A stretch of DNA of 35,081 nt from Branchiostoma floridae (Eukaryota > Chordata > Leptocardii > Amphioxiformes > Branchiostomatidae): contig NC_049983.1 in NCBI RefSeq assembly GCF_000003815.2, positions 19,231,113 to 19,266,193 of the forward strand, read 5' to 3'. The notes under the pieces are model-generated. The model saw only the letters and a program-made list of their open reading frames with translations, was not told where the DNA came from and did not search any database. A program made the translations under genes and the position numbers. Positions 1 to 12,359 of this stretch are shown here, piece after piece. Every line of letters starts with the position of its first letter. Positions within the stretch are counted from its first letter, which is position 1.

Positions 1-28
1 TTGTCTGCTTTACTAATTTCTTACATAT

Positions 29-30
<2 letters not shown>

Positions 31-85
<55 letters not shown>
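31..85. repeat. (AT)n microsatellite
   Basis: About 27 uninterrupted AT dinucleotides. They are followed by two near-identical AT-rich blocks (around 87-106 and 128-147) sharing AAAATATATATCAATATAT, which look like a small local duplication. No gene is seen in 1-335. Confidence 0.95.
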
Positions 86-88
<3 letters not shown>

Positions 89-344
89 AAATATATATCA
101 ATATATTTAGATAATGAAAATAGAAATAAAATATATATCAATATATCTGTAAAATGCTACTGATTGGCCAATTAGCAAGTCAAGATCTAGATGAATCTGT
201 AGAAAGTCAATGAGGTATAACTTCCTTGATCATGATAAACTCTGGTTAAGCAAACATGCATTGATTTATGACTTAAACAATAAATGAACCACCAGCTGAT
301 AAAGATGATTTATTGTTGGGCGGACTTTACAACAGACCCTGTTT

Positions 345-895
345 ACAATGCCTGCCTGATTTAATACAAACACAAGGAGTAATGAAATTGTGCTTTGTTT
401 GGGCCAAGGAGGTTATAACCAAAGCAAAGGAGGCAATTTCATTACAGTATTAGGCCATACCAATTTAATTTCTTGGCTCACGGATTTTTTCATAAAAAAT
501 ATGGAGCGATAGGGCGAAATAAAAATAAAAATAAAAATTGTAAAATGGTTGGGGTAAAGGTAATGGCTAATCCAAAACATAAAGAAAAAAAGTTTTCAGC
601 TTGAAAAAAGTACAAAAACACTATTTTTGTACAGTAACAGCACCTGTACCCACACTTTAAGGAGCTTATTATATAAAGGCCAATTTGCTACACCAGAAAG
701 TTGGTGAATGGTTTCATTAATGGTGAAAATTTGCTGAGTAGTAATTTTTATTTTTATTTTTTTTTCCAAAAAATAGGAGCGAGCGAATCCGTGAACCAAG
801 AAATTAAATCGGTGTGGCCTTAGTAACTTTGTGTTTGTATCAAATCAGGCAAACTGTAAACAGCGTCTGTTATAACCTCCTTGCGTGGGCTATAA
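345..895. mobile_element. Nested palindromic repeat (outer arms)
   Basis: The stretch around 345-385 is inverted at 825-870: both arms contain, in opposite sense, GATTTXATACAAACACAA next to a GTTTAC[AG] block. The left arm is interrupted at about 383-449 by a smaller hairpin whose ends are TAATGAAATTG and CAATTTCATTA. That hairpin carries CCAAGGAGGTTATAAC, which reappears inverted at about 868-885. The result is several palindromic elements inside one another, typical of non-autonomous DNA transposons. No coding capacity is seen. Confidence 0.7.
452..820. mobile_element. TA-flanked MITE, AGGCCA family
   Basis: This 369-base element has inverted ends. The left end reads AGGCCATACCAATTTAATTT and the right end, inverted, reads AGGCCACACCGATTTAATTT; similarity continues through a CACGGATT block and then A/T-rich runs. 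It is flanked on both sides by TA, the usual target duplication of Tc1/mariner-like and some other elements. The same AGGCCA end occurs on the larger element at 9021-10068. No transposase frame is visible, so it is non-autonomous. Confidence 0.75.
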
Positions 896-896
896 A

Positions 897-2598
<1,702 letters not shown>

Positions 2599-5500
2599 AT
2601 GACCCTCAAACTGTCGAAGATTGTATCCAACTTCCCACAAGAAGGCCTGGCGTTCGCTTTCGCCTATGGATCTGGCGTTTTCCATCAGAGAGGACATAAA
2701 GCAATGTCGGTAAGTCACTAATTGTAATCATCAAATGTTTAAATTTCATTTCAACCTCAAGATTGACATGGGCAGCAAAGCACTACATTTCGTATGTTCA
2801 AAAATATCACATGAGCATCACATGATATAAGATTATGGATGATCATCTACGTGTAGGAACTGTGAGAAAGTCTGCAGCCAACAAGCAGCGAACTCCCAAC
2901 ATGTCAAGATAAACAACCATATGATTGTGGGCATCACATGATAAAAAATTCTGGTACACAATAGTGTAGCATGCTTTCCTTTGATTTCAGCAATCCTTGT
3001 TTACACATCACCACAAAATTAATGCGCGCGCTGATGTCATCCATAAGATTTACTCGCTGTGGCCTAACTCGTAACTTTAGCCGCAACTGAATGCACTAAA
3101 GCAACTGATGCAATGGAGATTTTTTTTTAGGTAAACGTATCGTAGTCTGAGTGTCTTGTTTAATATCAAGCCTCCGTGGAATTATGAAACAAGCTGGGGG
3201 ATGTATCTTGTTATCTATCAGATAAACACACAAGGTAAATTCACACGCTTCATGAAAGGATGGACAAATATACAACAAGATATCATGTTTTCACAATTCT
3301 AAACAAACTTCTCCTTTTTTATTTTACTGCATATGCTTATTATGAACATGCCAATTCTTACCTCATTCCTTGGTTCCTCCCCCATATAGCAAAATATGGT
3401 GGACTTCATCTTTGCTGTGGACAATGCTGAAGCATGGCACAAGGAGAACATGAGAAGAAACAGGAAACACTACTCATTCCTCAGCAGTTTGGGGCCTGAA
3501 GGGATCGCCAGGGTACAGGAGAACTGGGGTGCCAGGGTTTATTTCAACACACTAGTTCCCTGTGAGGATAGAGTAAGTACAAAAGCGTCCCTGTTAGTGT
3601 TACAAAGCCATGAATGTAGCATGGAGTCCAGCCTTGTTAGCTTTTCATACTTATTTGGATGCTGATGATGGTACATGTAGTAATCTTTTGTTGAGCCAGG
3701 TACTTACCAGGTCATATAATGTTTGACAGGATTTGTGCAGTTTATTTGATTTGTTTGATCTACTCATTTTTTTCAGATAATCAAGTATGGAGTTATCAGT
3801 ACAAGTGACCTGATAGATGATCTTTATCTGTGGAAGACTCTGTACGTCAGTGGACGCCTACAGAAACCTGTAAGTACTGTAAATGATAGCAGTGGTTTTA
3901 TTTTCACGGTGACCTTTTCACTATGAAAACCAGACACCACAAATGTGCATTTCTAAATGCATTACTACAGTAACTGTAATACATAAATGCTTCTACTGCA
4001 AACTTAAAACAGCACTGCAAGTGTCTGCAAAGTTACATAAACTTTCAGTACTCCTGTTCATAACCTTACATCAGGTTTAACAACAAGACATTTGAGTGTT
4101 CAGCATGACATGAAGTTAAATGTCACCAAGCTATCAATTCTATTACAGGGCCAGCAACAACAATTTAGTATCAGCACAAATGCCATTTACAAGCAAAGGC
4201 TTATCCACACCTTCACGCACGGAAAATACGTTATCGTACCACACTACATTGTCACGAACAGACTACCACCTAAACTCCTTCTTTCCAAGAACTGTTAGGG
4301 ATTGGAACAATCTACCAGAATCAATTGTCAAAGCACCAACACTACAGGCTTTCAAGTACGCCATTTCCAACATGTAAGCTACCATTAGTGTGACGGGTAC
4401 TCACCGCCTCCCAGCTGCAGGGAGGCGGACAGGGATTAGCGCCCCTGCCCTTGAGGAGCTAGGCTACACACCCATACACCCACACAAACACAAAGCAAAC
4501 TGTAAAGTATTGAAAAGCGACCACCCAAAGCCAAACGACCCGTAACCACGTCCAGAGCCTTCAACCACTTGAAGTTGGACGTTATACGAAGAAGAACATC
4601 TATGTGGAGCTATAGAAGACCTGTATTGATTCTGATATGCTACAAATAGCCTACAGTGATTACAACAAGAAAACAAAGTACCAGTAGTGATGTACCTCTT
4701 TCTTTTCATTAACAACAGCACTTAAGTCTGCTCTGTTCCTTTTCCTTTAGGTCCTGATATTGAAAAGAAGAGACAACCCAGAGTTACTAGAAGCTCTTCG
4801 ACAGAACACATTGAGTGCCATGGCTGCAGCACTGCTCATGTTACCCGAGGCATTCACAGAGGAGCAACTGTACATCGCCATAACAAGCCTTTCATACACA
4901 GGTTGTTTTTCTTCTTCTTCCTATTGGGGCCACAGTCGTCATCATAGTGAAAATTCTGTAGCCTAGGTTCTTTGTTGTAACTGTACTGGAAGAGCTTAGA
5001 ACTCCAAAGAAACCTCTAATATTCATAAGATAGAAGATTAGGGTTGACAAGCAAACACATCTTAATAACATTTCTACAGTATCATATCATTTTTACTACA
5101 TGTGTTCATTTGAATTCGCAAATGTTTGAACTTTCAGCAAATGCAACAGATTTTAAATGTTTCTATCCCTCATTCTATATAATGTAGCTAGGTCTCTGTA
5201 CAAAAGCAAAGTTTACACAAAGATTACTTGATTATACAATCATGTATTGTGTTTTTTCATTGTTCATCAGTTGTTTTTCTTTCAACACTTTCACAGATGA
5301 TATTATTATTTGATGTACTGTAAATGCAGAAACTTATGCAGTGGTTTAATGTTCACGGCTGTCACGGTGGCTGCTGTACCGCAAATTTAAAACCAACTGG
5401 AACATTTTTCCATGGCAGTAAGAGACTACAGTGCATGGTGCTACCGCGAAAAGTCCTTTTTTCCTGCTATGGCGAAATTAAATCTCTGCAAACTTAAATG

Positions 5501-7247
5501 CATTTACAGTATATTTTAGCGATAAAGCAGATTCTATGTATGCATCAGCAAGCTCTTGTGTTGTTACAATGACAGGAGACTTCCGTATGACAGTTGGAGA
5601 AGATAAGCAGAAGGTACAGAACATTGTGAAGCCAAACGTCGCCAGGTTTCAGGAGCTGTATCATCCCATCTTGGACCATGTCAACCACATTCACTGGCAC
5701 AAGAAACAGGCTTTTATTGAGGTATTTGTTTGTTTGAACACTTTTGTTCATTAAATCAGCCTGCTATATTTGAGGGCATAAGGGAAGAGGTAAGGGTCAG
5801 AAAAAAATATAACAGAGATACAGATCGCGGGGAAGAGGTAAGGGTCAGAAAAAAATAAAACAGAGATACAGATCGTATGATAAGATTAAATATTGTTAAA
5901 ATGCAGCTGTGTGACTTTTTCAGCAAAAGTTTCTTCAACTCTATTTAGTACTAACACTAGGAACTACTCATTCTGCCAGTTCATTCTAGTGATGCTGAAG
6001 AATAGTGATGGATGTCTCCCGAAACATCTGAAAGTACTCTCCAAGTGTTGTTACTAGTATTCTGCTGTAAAGACTTGGATGTTTAACCTTCCTAAATGTT
6101 TCTTTAAATTTACCGTTACAGCAAGACACCAGTCCCCATGCGGTGTACTCACACCTGAACATGCTGCCAAAGACGTTACAGGATCACATCTGGCTGGAGA
6201 AGAACCGAGATAAGAGATACCAGGATACCGAGGAGGTGATGAAGAGCCTGGCTCACAGTGCAGACTACAGAGAGGTGGTAGAAAGAGGTGACAGACAACA
6301 GATACTTCTCATGGAAATGTCATGGTAAAACCTCTAGAAGTGGCCACTTCTATAAAAGGACCACCTGGCCAATGTCACCACTTTATGGTTATTCCTTAGA
6401 TAATTTTTCCATCATTGACGCAAGCATTAAGAATCCTTTCTACAGTGACCATGCTGCATAGACCAGATTGTATTTGTCACAAGTGGTCTTCTTGGGCAGT
6501 GTTGAGACTGTTGACTAGATGTTGATGAAAGCCCTTGTCTCTTTCTGTCTGAGATGACCTTTCTGTCTGAGATTTGGTAGCCTGGGTACCATCCTTCATA
6601 GTAACGTCTACCTCAATCTTTTTGCTGTGCAGACAGCTAATTACATTACACCAAATGACCACTGTCACTTCATAATTTCTAGTTCGTTATCAATGGTAAT
6701 GAACTTTTTTTTCTTTTCAGGAGTACAAAGTATTGTGAAAAAATCCAGCATTACTCAAAGTTTGAAGAGTATTTTAACAGCAGGTGAGACCAGCTACCTT
6801 TTTTTCAGTGCTGAATATTGGTAGCTTTACTAATAACATACCCCCCCCCCAGTTTTCTTGATGTTACTATCATCACCAAACACGTGCTTGAAGATACCAA
6901 AAGTAAAGAACCGTCTACCGTCTGCCTACGTTCATTTGCTCATTGAACAAAGGTGCATTTTTCACATGATATTGAAGCAAACACACTCACAATAGAAGGA
7001 GGTCTCGGAGATCAAAACTTTTGTCAAGGAAATTTATCTTTGAGGCAGGCTCAGTGAGTCCCACCTATTTTGTTGACTCCTTCAACTTTTTCATCTCTGT
7101 ATTTCAGAGAGTAATTCTGGACCATCTTCACGTACAATTGTCTTCTTTCTTCTCTTCTCCTGAACAGGCATGGTGAAGAGTGTGAGGTACAGTGCAGCAA
7201 AACTGAGAAAGATGTTGTCCAGCAGGAGGCAGCCCGTGTCGGTGTAG
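2599..7247 (+). CDS. TAMM41: Mitochondrial phosphatidate cytidylyltransferase (CDP-diacylglycerol synthase, TAM41 family)
   Basis: Eight exons join in frame to 330 codons: 2599-2709, 3390-3572, 3777-3869, 4751-4901, 5576-5721, 6122-6287, 6721-6783 and 7168-7247 (stop TAG 7245-7247). All introns are GT-AG. The family converts phosphatidate and CTP to CDP-diacylglycerol on the matrix side of the inner mitochondrial membrane, feeding phosphatidylglycerol and cardiolipin synthesis. Family features in order: the nucleotidyltransferase start FAFAYGSGV (residues 19-27), acidic strand NMVDFIFAVDN (39-49), HYSFL..LGP, the IIKYGVIS segment (130-137), GRLQKP just before the exon 3/4 border, GDFRMTVGEDK (180-190) followed by NIVKPN, LPKTLQ, and a basic C-terminal tail. 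Length is close to the human protein (slightly over 330). The ATG at 2599 sits just upstream of the first conserved block; no earlier in-frame start is needed. Introns carry MITEs and a LINE fragment, but the coding frame is undamaged. Function is by family, not tested. Confidence 0.95.
3875..3972. mobile_element. MITE, TACTGTAAAT family (intron 3 of TAMM41)
   Basis: A short element with inverted ends, TACTGTAAATG on the left and ...CTACAGTA on the right, and an inner GTGGTTTTATTTTCACGG block as in the other copies (5316-5511, 15417-15604, 33575-33760). Its first T is the last base of the splice donor GTAAGT of TAMM41 exon 3, so it abuts the exon. Confidence 0.7.
4090..4700 (+). mobile_element. 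Non-LTR retrotransposon 3' fragment (intron 3 of TAMM41)
   Basis: The frame ending at 4375-4377 encodes the typical C-terminal tail of CR1/Jockey-like ORF2 proteins, including SFFPRTVRDWNNLPESIV and a final FKYAISNM. What follows looks like the element's 3' untranslated region, with a GAAGTTGGACGTTATACGAA stretch near 4571-4590. The upstream catalytic domain is absent, so this is a dead, 5'-truncated copy. The borders are approximate. It lies in sense orientation in the intron and does not disturb the host exons. Confidence 0.75.
5316..5511. mobile_element. MITE, TACTGTAAAT family (intron 4 of TAMM41)
   Basis: 196 bases with inverted ends: the left end starts TACTGTAAATGCAGAAACTT and the right end, inverted, starts TACTGTAAATGCATTTAAGT. 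The interior has GTGGTTTAATGTTCACGG and the inverted counterpart GAGATTTAATTTCGCC. There is no coding capacity. Confidence 0.85.
5781..5875. repeat. Tandem duplication in intron 5 of TAMM41
   Basis: Two adjacent copies of about 47 bases (5781-5829 and 5830-5875) share GGGAAGAGGTAAGGGTCAG and AACAGAGATACAGATCG. They differ at about one or two positions. Confidence 0.9.
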
Positions 7248-7600
7248 GCAGCAGAGATGGGGACAGTCAGGGATCTGTTCAGTCTGACACTCAGACGTTG
7301 TTTCTATGTTTTGAATTGTGGGTGCAAACAGTGATAGCTGAATGCCTCACATCTATGTTCTAGTTATCTTTTAAAAGTTTGTTTCTTCAGTGCAAGTACA
7401 GTTAGCTTGCTTGAAATTATTTACACATAGCCCATTTAATTCACAATTATCCATCTACAAAGGTGGCCTTGTGTAAAGGGCTTGCATTTTACTATCCATC
7501 AAGGTTCTGAAATGGTCTTGTTTGTTCCAAGTTTATGTAAGCTAACATTGGACATGATATATTGTCTCTGCAACTATGTTACTTGTTATCATCTGAAACA

Positions 7601-7606
7601 AATAAA
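7601..7606 (+). other. Poly(A) signal of TAMM41
   Basis: AATAAA lies 354 bases after the stop codon and is followed by a GT-rich stretch (CTTGGAGTCTGG, CAGTCTGTTTT), the usual arrangement for 3' end cleavage near 7620-7630. Confidence 0.75.
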
Positions 7607-7738
7607 GTCTTGGAGTCTGGAACCCAGTCTGTTTTAACACCAGGTTGCTGCTATGGTCACTTCTATGAAGAGGCAAACTGGGAGCTGGAATGATTTTGTT
7701 TTGCATACATACCCAGTATCAATATAAAAGCGCCAAGT

Positions 7739-7802
7739 AGTGACCACTGACTCAATACTTTCCCCACGGTTAGAAAGCGAAAGTATTGAGCCAGCAGTCA
7801 CT
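7739..7802. repeat. Inverted repeat at the left edge of the duplicated unit
   Basis: The arms 7739-7761 and 7780-7802 pair at 20 of 23 positions; the core CTCAATACTTT returns as AAAGTATTGAG. The loop (7762-7779) contains the point where similarity to unit B starts: TTAGAAAGCGAAAGT here against TTAGCAAGCGAAAGT at 27444. Unit B keeps only the right arm. Confidence 0.85.
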
Positions 7803-9020
7803 ACAGAGGATGGTACTCAGGCTAGCGTCTTATGACATTACACACCAGGTTTGCACTGAAGTAAAAGCTGCATATCTGGACAGATTTATTTGATCCACCC
7901 ATGTCGAGAAAGACCCCTACCCTCTTCCTACATACATACATACATCATCGACCAGAGGTCGGAACCAGGCAAGTACATATTTCATCCCATAGGGCCCTAT
8001 CTGACATAGCTTGCTCTAAATTCTCAAAATCTATACCAGAGTCTCTAGTTAGAGTGTTCGTAAAAGTCAAACCTCTGCAACTTCAACCCTCTTCCTAGTG
8101 TGGTGGGCTCTTTAAACATGGTTGAGGCGTGGTTGTCCTCAAACCAGGTCCTCCTTTCAACGTCCTACCCAAGGGATGCCCCTAACTGAAGCGAGGTGCT
8201 CTTTTTCTTCAGCGAAAGAACTAAGGGGCAAATCATTGGCTTTAGTTCTTCAGCTCATATGACGTGTGCTTAAGTCTTTATCATTGAATTACTGTGGGAA
8301 TAAGAAGTCACCAGTCTTATGAAGCTATAGTTTTGATGAGATAACGAGCCTATGATTGTACAGTTTGGCTACAGTAGGACATTTTCCCATTTATTCTGAC
8401 TCATTCGTACTCTTCTACGCTTTTTTAATCCACCCAAAAGCAGTCAAACACATAGCATGTTAGCCTAACTAAAATCACGCTCCTAGCGGTCATCCCGGCC
8501 CAAGGGGGTCATTAACCCCAGCCAGCGAGAGATTGTGTAAACACCGGCTACATAGCTTGTCAGTTGAACACTTGTAAAGGTAAGCTGATGTGTGAGGTAC
8601 TAGTACAATTCTGCATTGGATCTGCATGTCCGGTGTCTTGTATGGTCTTCAAGCCTGTTTTGAATTCTGCTTACTAAGAAAGATCTGTTGAACATGTCTC
8701 CCAAACAGTATATAAAGTCTCACGTAAGGCACTACAATTCATAAAAAGTCTATACTTTCCATGCCCTTTGACAGGAAACATACCTAGGAAGTAAAAACCT
8801 GGCAAAGTCAAGAAATTCTGTTTTTGGTGTTCTCCAGAGTTGTCAAGTTTCATTTTCCGGAATGTTCCCAGTCAGATTTTTTCAGTAACAAATACCTCAG
8901 CCTGTTCCATCATGTTTCTTTGCGGATGACTAATTACGAGACGTGGCACTACAGACAACTCTCTAGATAAGAGCCAACTTGATTAGGGAATATTCTCAAG
9001 CCTGTTCTGGATTCTGCGTA

Positions 9021-10068
9021 AGGCCACATTGATATTATATGGATGACATCCGCGCTCGCACCAATTTTCGGCCATTTCCAAAAAAAAAAAAAAAAGTTTT
9101 CGACCACACAATAAATTGTGCAAAGCAGCTGTAAAATGAGCACGAATATTCCGTAGATTGAAAAAAAGTATCAGATAACGCCATGGAATACCAAAATGAA
9201 TCTAAAGTCAAAGAATAAGATGTGAAAGGACAGAAAGAAAAAAAAATCTATTGTTGGTTGGGGGAGATTCCAGTACAGAAAATTAAGGTCCAGAGGAACA
9301 TTTCCAGGTCCGGACATGAACCTGGACCTGATTGTGGAAACTTGAGAACTGGCAATACTCAAAACAATGGTAATTGGTCAATTTTGCTACAAAGGAATCT
9401 GTTTGGTGGATTATTAGATTCCCACTGCATTTTAAAATCCCATCTCCATGTAATAAAGGCTAAAAAGAAGAAAAAAAACTGTCTCTGTACTTTTGACTGT
9501 AGAACTTCTGACTTGGTGCAATTGACTATAAACTCTACTTGACTTCGCTCTTGTTGTCTTCTTGGCCCCCCGGTTAGACCCCAAATGGCTGCCGACATAT
9601 AGTGTGTCCATTTTGTAATTGGCGAAACCTGTTCCTCTGTTGTTTTTTTCAGGTCTGTTTTTTTCGGATTGGTCCAAAAAGAAAAAAAATGTTTTACACC
9701 CGTATGGTGTACTGGTCCCTACACCTAACTGTTGGTATACCATACTATGTGTGTTANNNNNNNNNNNNNNNNNNNNNNNNNNNNNNNNNNNNNNNNNNNN
9801 NNNNNNNNNNNNNNNNNNNNNNNNNNNNNNNNNNNNNNNNNNNNNNNNNNNNNNNNCCAGCATCAGCGACCCTGGTACAAAAAGTGCCAAAAAAGCCCAT
9901 AGAGAGCCTGCTATGGAGGCTAGCTATGTTCAACCTTCCTGGCCACTTTGATTTCATACTGATGAAGGCAACTTTTTTTTTTGTCCAAACTTTTTTTTTT
10001 ATTCGCTCGCTCGCATCAGTTTTGGAGTTCCCGAAGGATGTGATCCATATAATCAAATCAACATGGCC
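9021..10068. mobile_element. TA-flanked inverted-repeat DNA element present only in unit A
   Basis: The ends are inverted copies. The left end begins AGGCCACATTGATATTATAT and continues through GGATGACATCC and a GCGCTCGC block to an A-run. The right end, inverted, begins AGGCCATGTTGATTTGATTA and has GGATCACATCC and GCGAGCGAGCG. TA flanks both sides. The corresponding B sequence (around 28200) and the neighbouring tandem copy (around 11050) lack it, so it inserted after those duplications or was lost from B. The inner part contains other repeat sequence and a 100-base assembly gap. No transposase frame is seen. Confidence 0.75.
9757..9856. other. Assembly gap (100 N)
   Basis: This is a run of exactly 100 unknown bases. 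Protein frames that cross it have no meaning. Confidence 1.
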
Positions 10069-10342
10069 TAATGAAAAAAAAATATCTATTGAACAAAACT
10101 GTCTCCCTAACAGTGTTAAGTCACTCATGGCACTACAATTCATAAAAAGTCTATATTTTTCATGCTTTTTTGTTTGAACCTTTATTTTGATAGGAAACAT
10201 ACCTAGGAAGTAAAAACGTGGCAAAGTCAAGAAATTGGGGGAAAGCTGAGGCTATAACATGGGCAAATATAAATTTTGGTATCAACTACATGGATACTGT
10301 ACACATTTAATAGTTCAGTAATACGACATTTCAAGCACTCAC

Positions 10343-10512
10343 ACCAAAGGGGCATTACTTCCCATCCCCATTTACCGAAGTCGGCTAGTTGTGGGTTGCT
10401 CTCCTTTCTGATGGCGAGACACTGCAAGGCTGGGACTAAGTCTGGTCTGGGGAGGACCATAGGACTCAGCAGACGGACTGCCGGGTCGAGTTGGGCCAGA
10501 GAGTCAGCCCAA
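10343..10512 (-). CDS. Exon-like conserved coding block, copy A1 (unknown family)
   Basis: Read on the minus strand, a 170-base open block lies between an acceptor (CCTTTAG at its 5' side) and a strong donor (GTGAGT, plus-strand ACTCAC at 10337-10342). It encodes WADSLAQLDPAVRLLSPMVL, then RPDLVPALQCLAIRKESNPQ, then LADFGKWGWEVMPLW. This is a plausible, partly helical protein segment with no family I can name. Three more copies exist (11298, 28434 and about 29311). The frame is intact here and in 28434-28603. It may be an exon of an unrecognised antisense gene, or a captured exon carried by the repeat. No start, stop or partner exon could be assigned. Confidence 0.4.
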
Positions 10513-11297
10513 CTAAAGGACAATCATGGTCATGAAATAGGAAAACAAAGGTTCTTGGAGACGGGTGGTGTGGCAGAGAAAAACCCTAAATGCCATATTT
10601 GCCCTTCACAAACTAGAAGCACTAATGTGACTCGTTCTCCTACGCAGAGGGACCACAGTCGTGTCAAAACTCCTTATAGGCTAATGCCGTTGGGGACCGG
10701 GCGTTAGAAGGATGATGTGACTAAATGCGATAAATTTCAATGTGAAGTTTAACAATTCAAAAGCACTCTTAAAGGTATGAAGTTTCCAATTTGTTCACCC
10801 TGAAGTGGCTGATTTTGACAGTTTTAATATAAAACTGATAGTGATTTCGGTATTCTCCAGAGTAGTCAAGTTTCATTTTCCGGAATGTTCCGAGTCAGAT
10901 TTTTTCAGTAACAAATACCTCAACCTGTTCCATCATGTTTCTTTGCGGATGACTAATTATATACGAGCGTGGCGCTACAGACAACTCTCTTGAGACAATC
11001 ACGTCAGCTTGATTAGGGAATAGCCTCAAGCGTGTTCTGGATTCTCCGTACTGAAAAAAAGATCCAATGAACATATCTCCTAAACAGTGTTAAGTCACAC
11101 ATGGCACTACAATCCATCAAAAATCTATATTTTCCATGTTATTTTTTTTACAGGAAACACCAAGTAAAAACGTGACAATGTCAAGAAATTTGGAGAAAGC
11201 TGAGGCTATGACATGGGCAAACATAAATTTTGGTACTTACATATGAGTACTGTACACATTATAAATAGTTCAGTAATACGACATTTCAAGCACTCAC

Positions 11298-11466
11298 ACC
11301 AAAGGGGCATTACTTCCCATCCCATTTACCGAAGTCGGCTAGTTGTGGGTTGCTCTCCTTTCTGATGACGAGACACTGCAAGGCTGGGACTAAGTCTGGT
11401 CTGAGGAGGACCATAGGACTCAGCAGACGGACTGCCAAGTCGAGTTGGGCCAGAGAGTCAGCCCAC
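11298..11466 (-). pseudogene. Exon-like conserved block, copy A2 (1-base deletion)
   Basis: This is the second tandem copy of the minus-strand block. It is 169 bases rather than 170: one C is missing in the run before ATTTACCG, so the frame breaks after FGKW. The splice borders (CCTTTAG and GTGAGT on the minus strand) are both kept. The same deletion is in copy B2, so it arose before the A/B duplication. Confidence 0.4.
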
Positions 11467-11717
11467 CTAAAGGACGATCATGGTCAAGAAATAGGTAAAC
11501 AAACTTAAGGCTCTTAACGAGTGATGTGGCAGAGGAAAACCCTGAACGCCACATTTGCCCTTCACAAACTGGAAGCACCAAAAAATAAGCAATCTAGGTG
11601 ACTAATGTGACTAAATGTGGTAAATTTTGATGTGAAGTTGAACATTTCGAAAGCACTCTTAAAGGTATGAAGTTTCCAATTTGTTCACCCAGAAGTGGCT
11701 GATTTGGACAGTTTCAA

Positions 11718-11828
11718 TATACGTGGCACTACAGACAACTCCCTAGAAACAATAACGCAAACATTAGTAGGACAATTATCATCCCTACTTAAGTTGGCGC
11801 TAGAGGGTTTTCTGTAGTGCCACGTATA
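11718..11828. mobile_element. Palindromic element with TATACGTGGCAC ends
   Basis: The ends are a perfect 18-base inverted repeat: TATACGTGGCACTACAGA at 11718-11735 and its complement at 11811-11828. The interior is also loosely self-complementary (CAACTCCCTAGA against TAGAGGGTT; GTAGGA against CCCTAC), so most of the 111 bases could fold into one hairpin. Its counterpart in unit B is 29872-29984, and damaged relatives are near 26128 and 23273. It is a MITE-like element. Confidence 0.8.
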
Positions 11829-12191
11829 CGTTTTGCTACTAGCAGGCAACACTACACACAACTCTCTGGAGCCAATCACGCCAACATAAGTAGGACATAT
11901 CATTCCGCAGAAAATAGCAAGGTGCTTTAATACCGAACGACATCAAATAAAATGAAATAACTCAGTTATTCGTGTCACTATTTTACATTACTGCTTGCTT
12001 TCTATTCATTTTAGATTAATGTCAATAGCAATCTTTGCAATAGAATAGCTAGAAAACCGTATTGATAAGATGCGGAGGACGATAATTATTTGTGAGTAAA
12101 CAGGCCTGGTCACCGTCCCGACATCGGCAGTCCCCATTATATCGCGTTAGTGCTTAAGGGTGAAGCGAGCTGTTTGGTTGTTCTGGTTGCA

Positions 12192-12308
12192 ATGCGATGC
12201 CGGTCGAGGGACAGTCTGATCAAGGACAAGGACGACAGGTCTGATGACGTGCCAGGTTGGACGGGAATCCGGGTGATCGCTTCAACGACAAAACGTAGTG
12301 CATGAACA
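12192..12308 (+). other. Upstream open frame before exon 1 of copy A
   Basis: An ATG at 12192 opens a frame of 38 codons (MRCRSRDSLIKDKDDRSDD...) that ends at TGA 12306. It lies upstream of the start at 12360, in the same register but closed by stops before it. The segment is closely matched in unit B (30361 onward) and partly at 25110-25180 and 26590. It could be a 5'UTR upstream ORF or an alternative first exon. There is no evidence that it is translated. Confidence 0.25.
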
Positions 12309-12359
12309 TTTTATCATTAGAACATCTTTCTTGCCGAGGTGACTACCGTACTACCAGCC

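Larger units (their letters stand above)
7768..12191. repeat. 5' flank of duplicated unit A
   Basis: The stretch is non-coding on the plus strand and collinear with 27441-30360 in unit B, apart from the insertion at 9021-10068 and several small ones (for example about 100 bases around 8460-8560 that B lacks). It is itself a mosaic of repeated modules. One module with AAACATGGTTGAGG recurs near 8120, 25915 and 27630. Another with GTCAAGTTTCATTTTCC recurs at about 8842, 10865, 26040 and 28876, with a diverged copy near 29774. A module with CACTACAATT occurs at 8731, 10131, 11104 and their B counterparts. The 10131-11700 part is a tandem pair of units of roughly 970 bases. Confidence 0.8.

Noticed and set aside
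9432-10230. Long frames across 9757-9856 on both strands
   Set aside because: They are open only because the gap is read as unknown residues; the flanks are repeat DNA.
10276-10707. Plus-strand frame of 143 codons over the exon-like block
   Set aside because: It is the shadow of the minus-strand block, which has splice borders and more protein-like content; the plus-strand frame is not kept to the same length in other copies.
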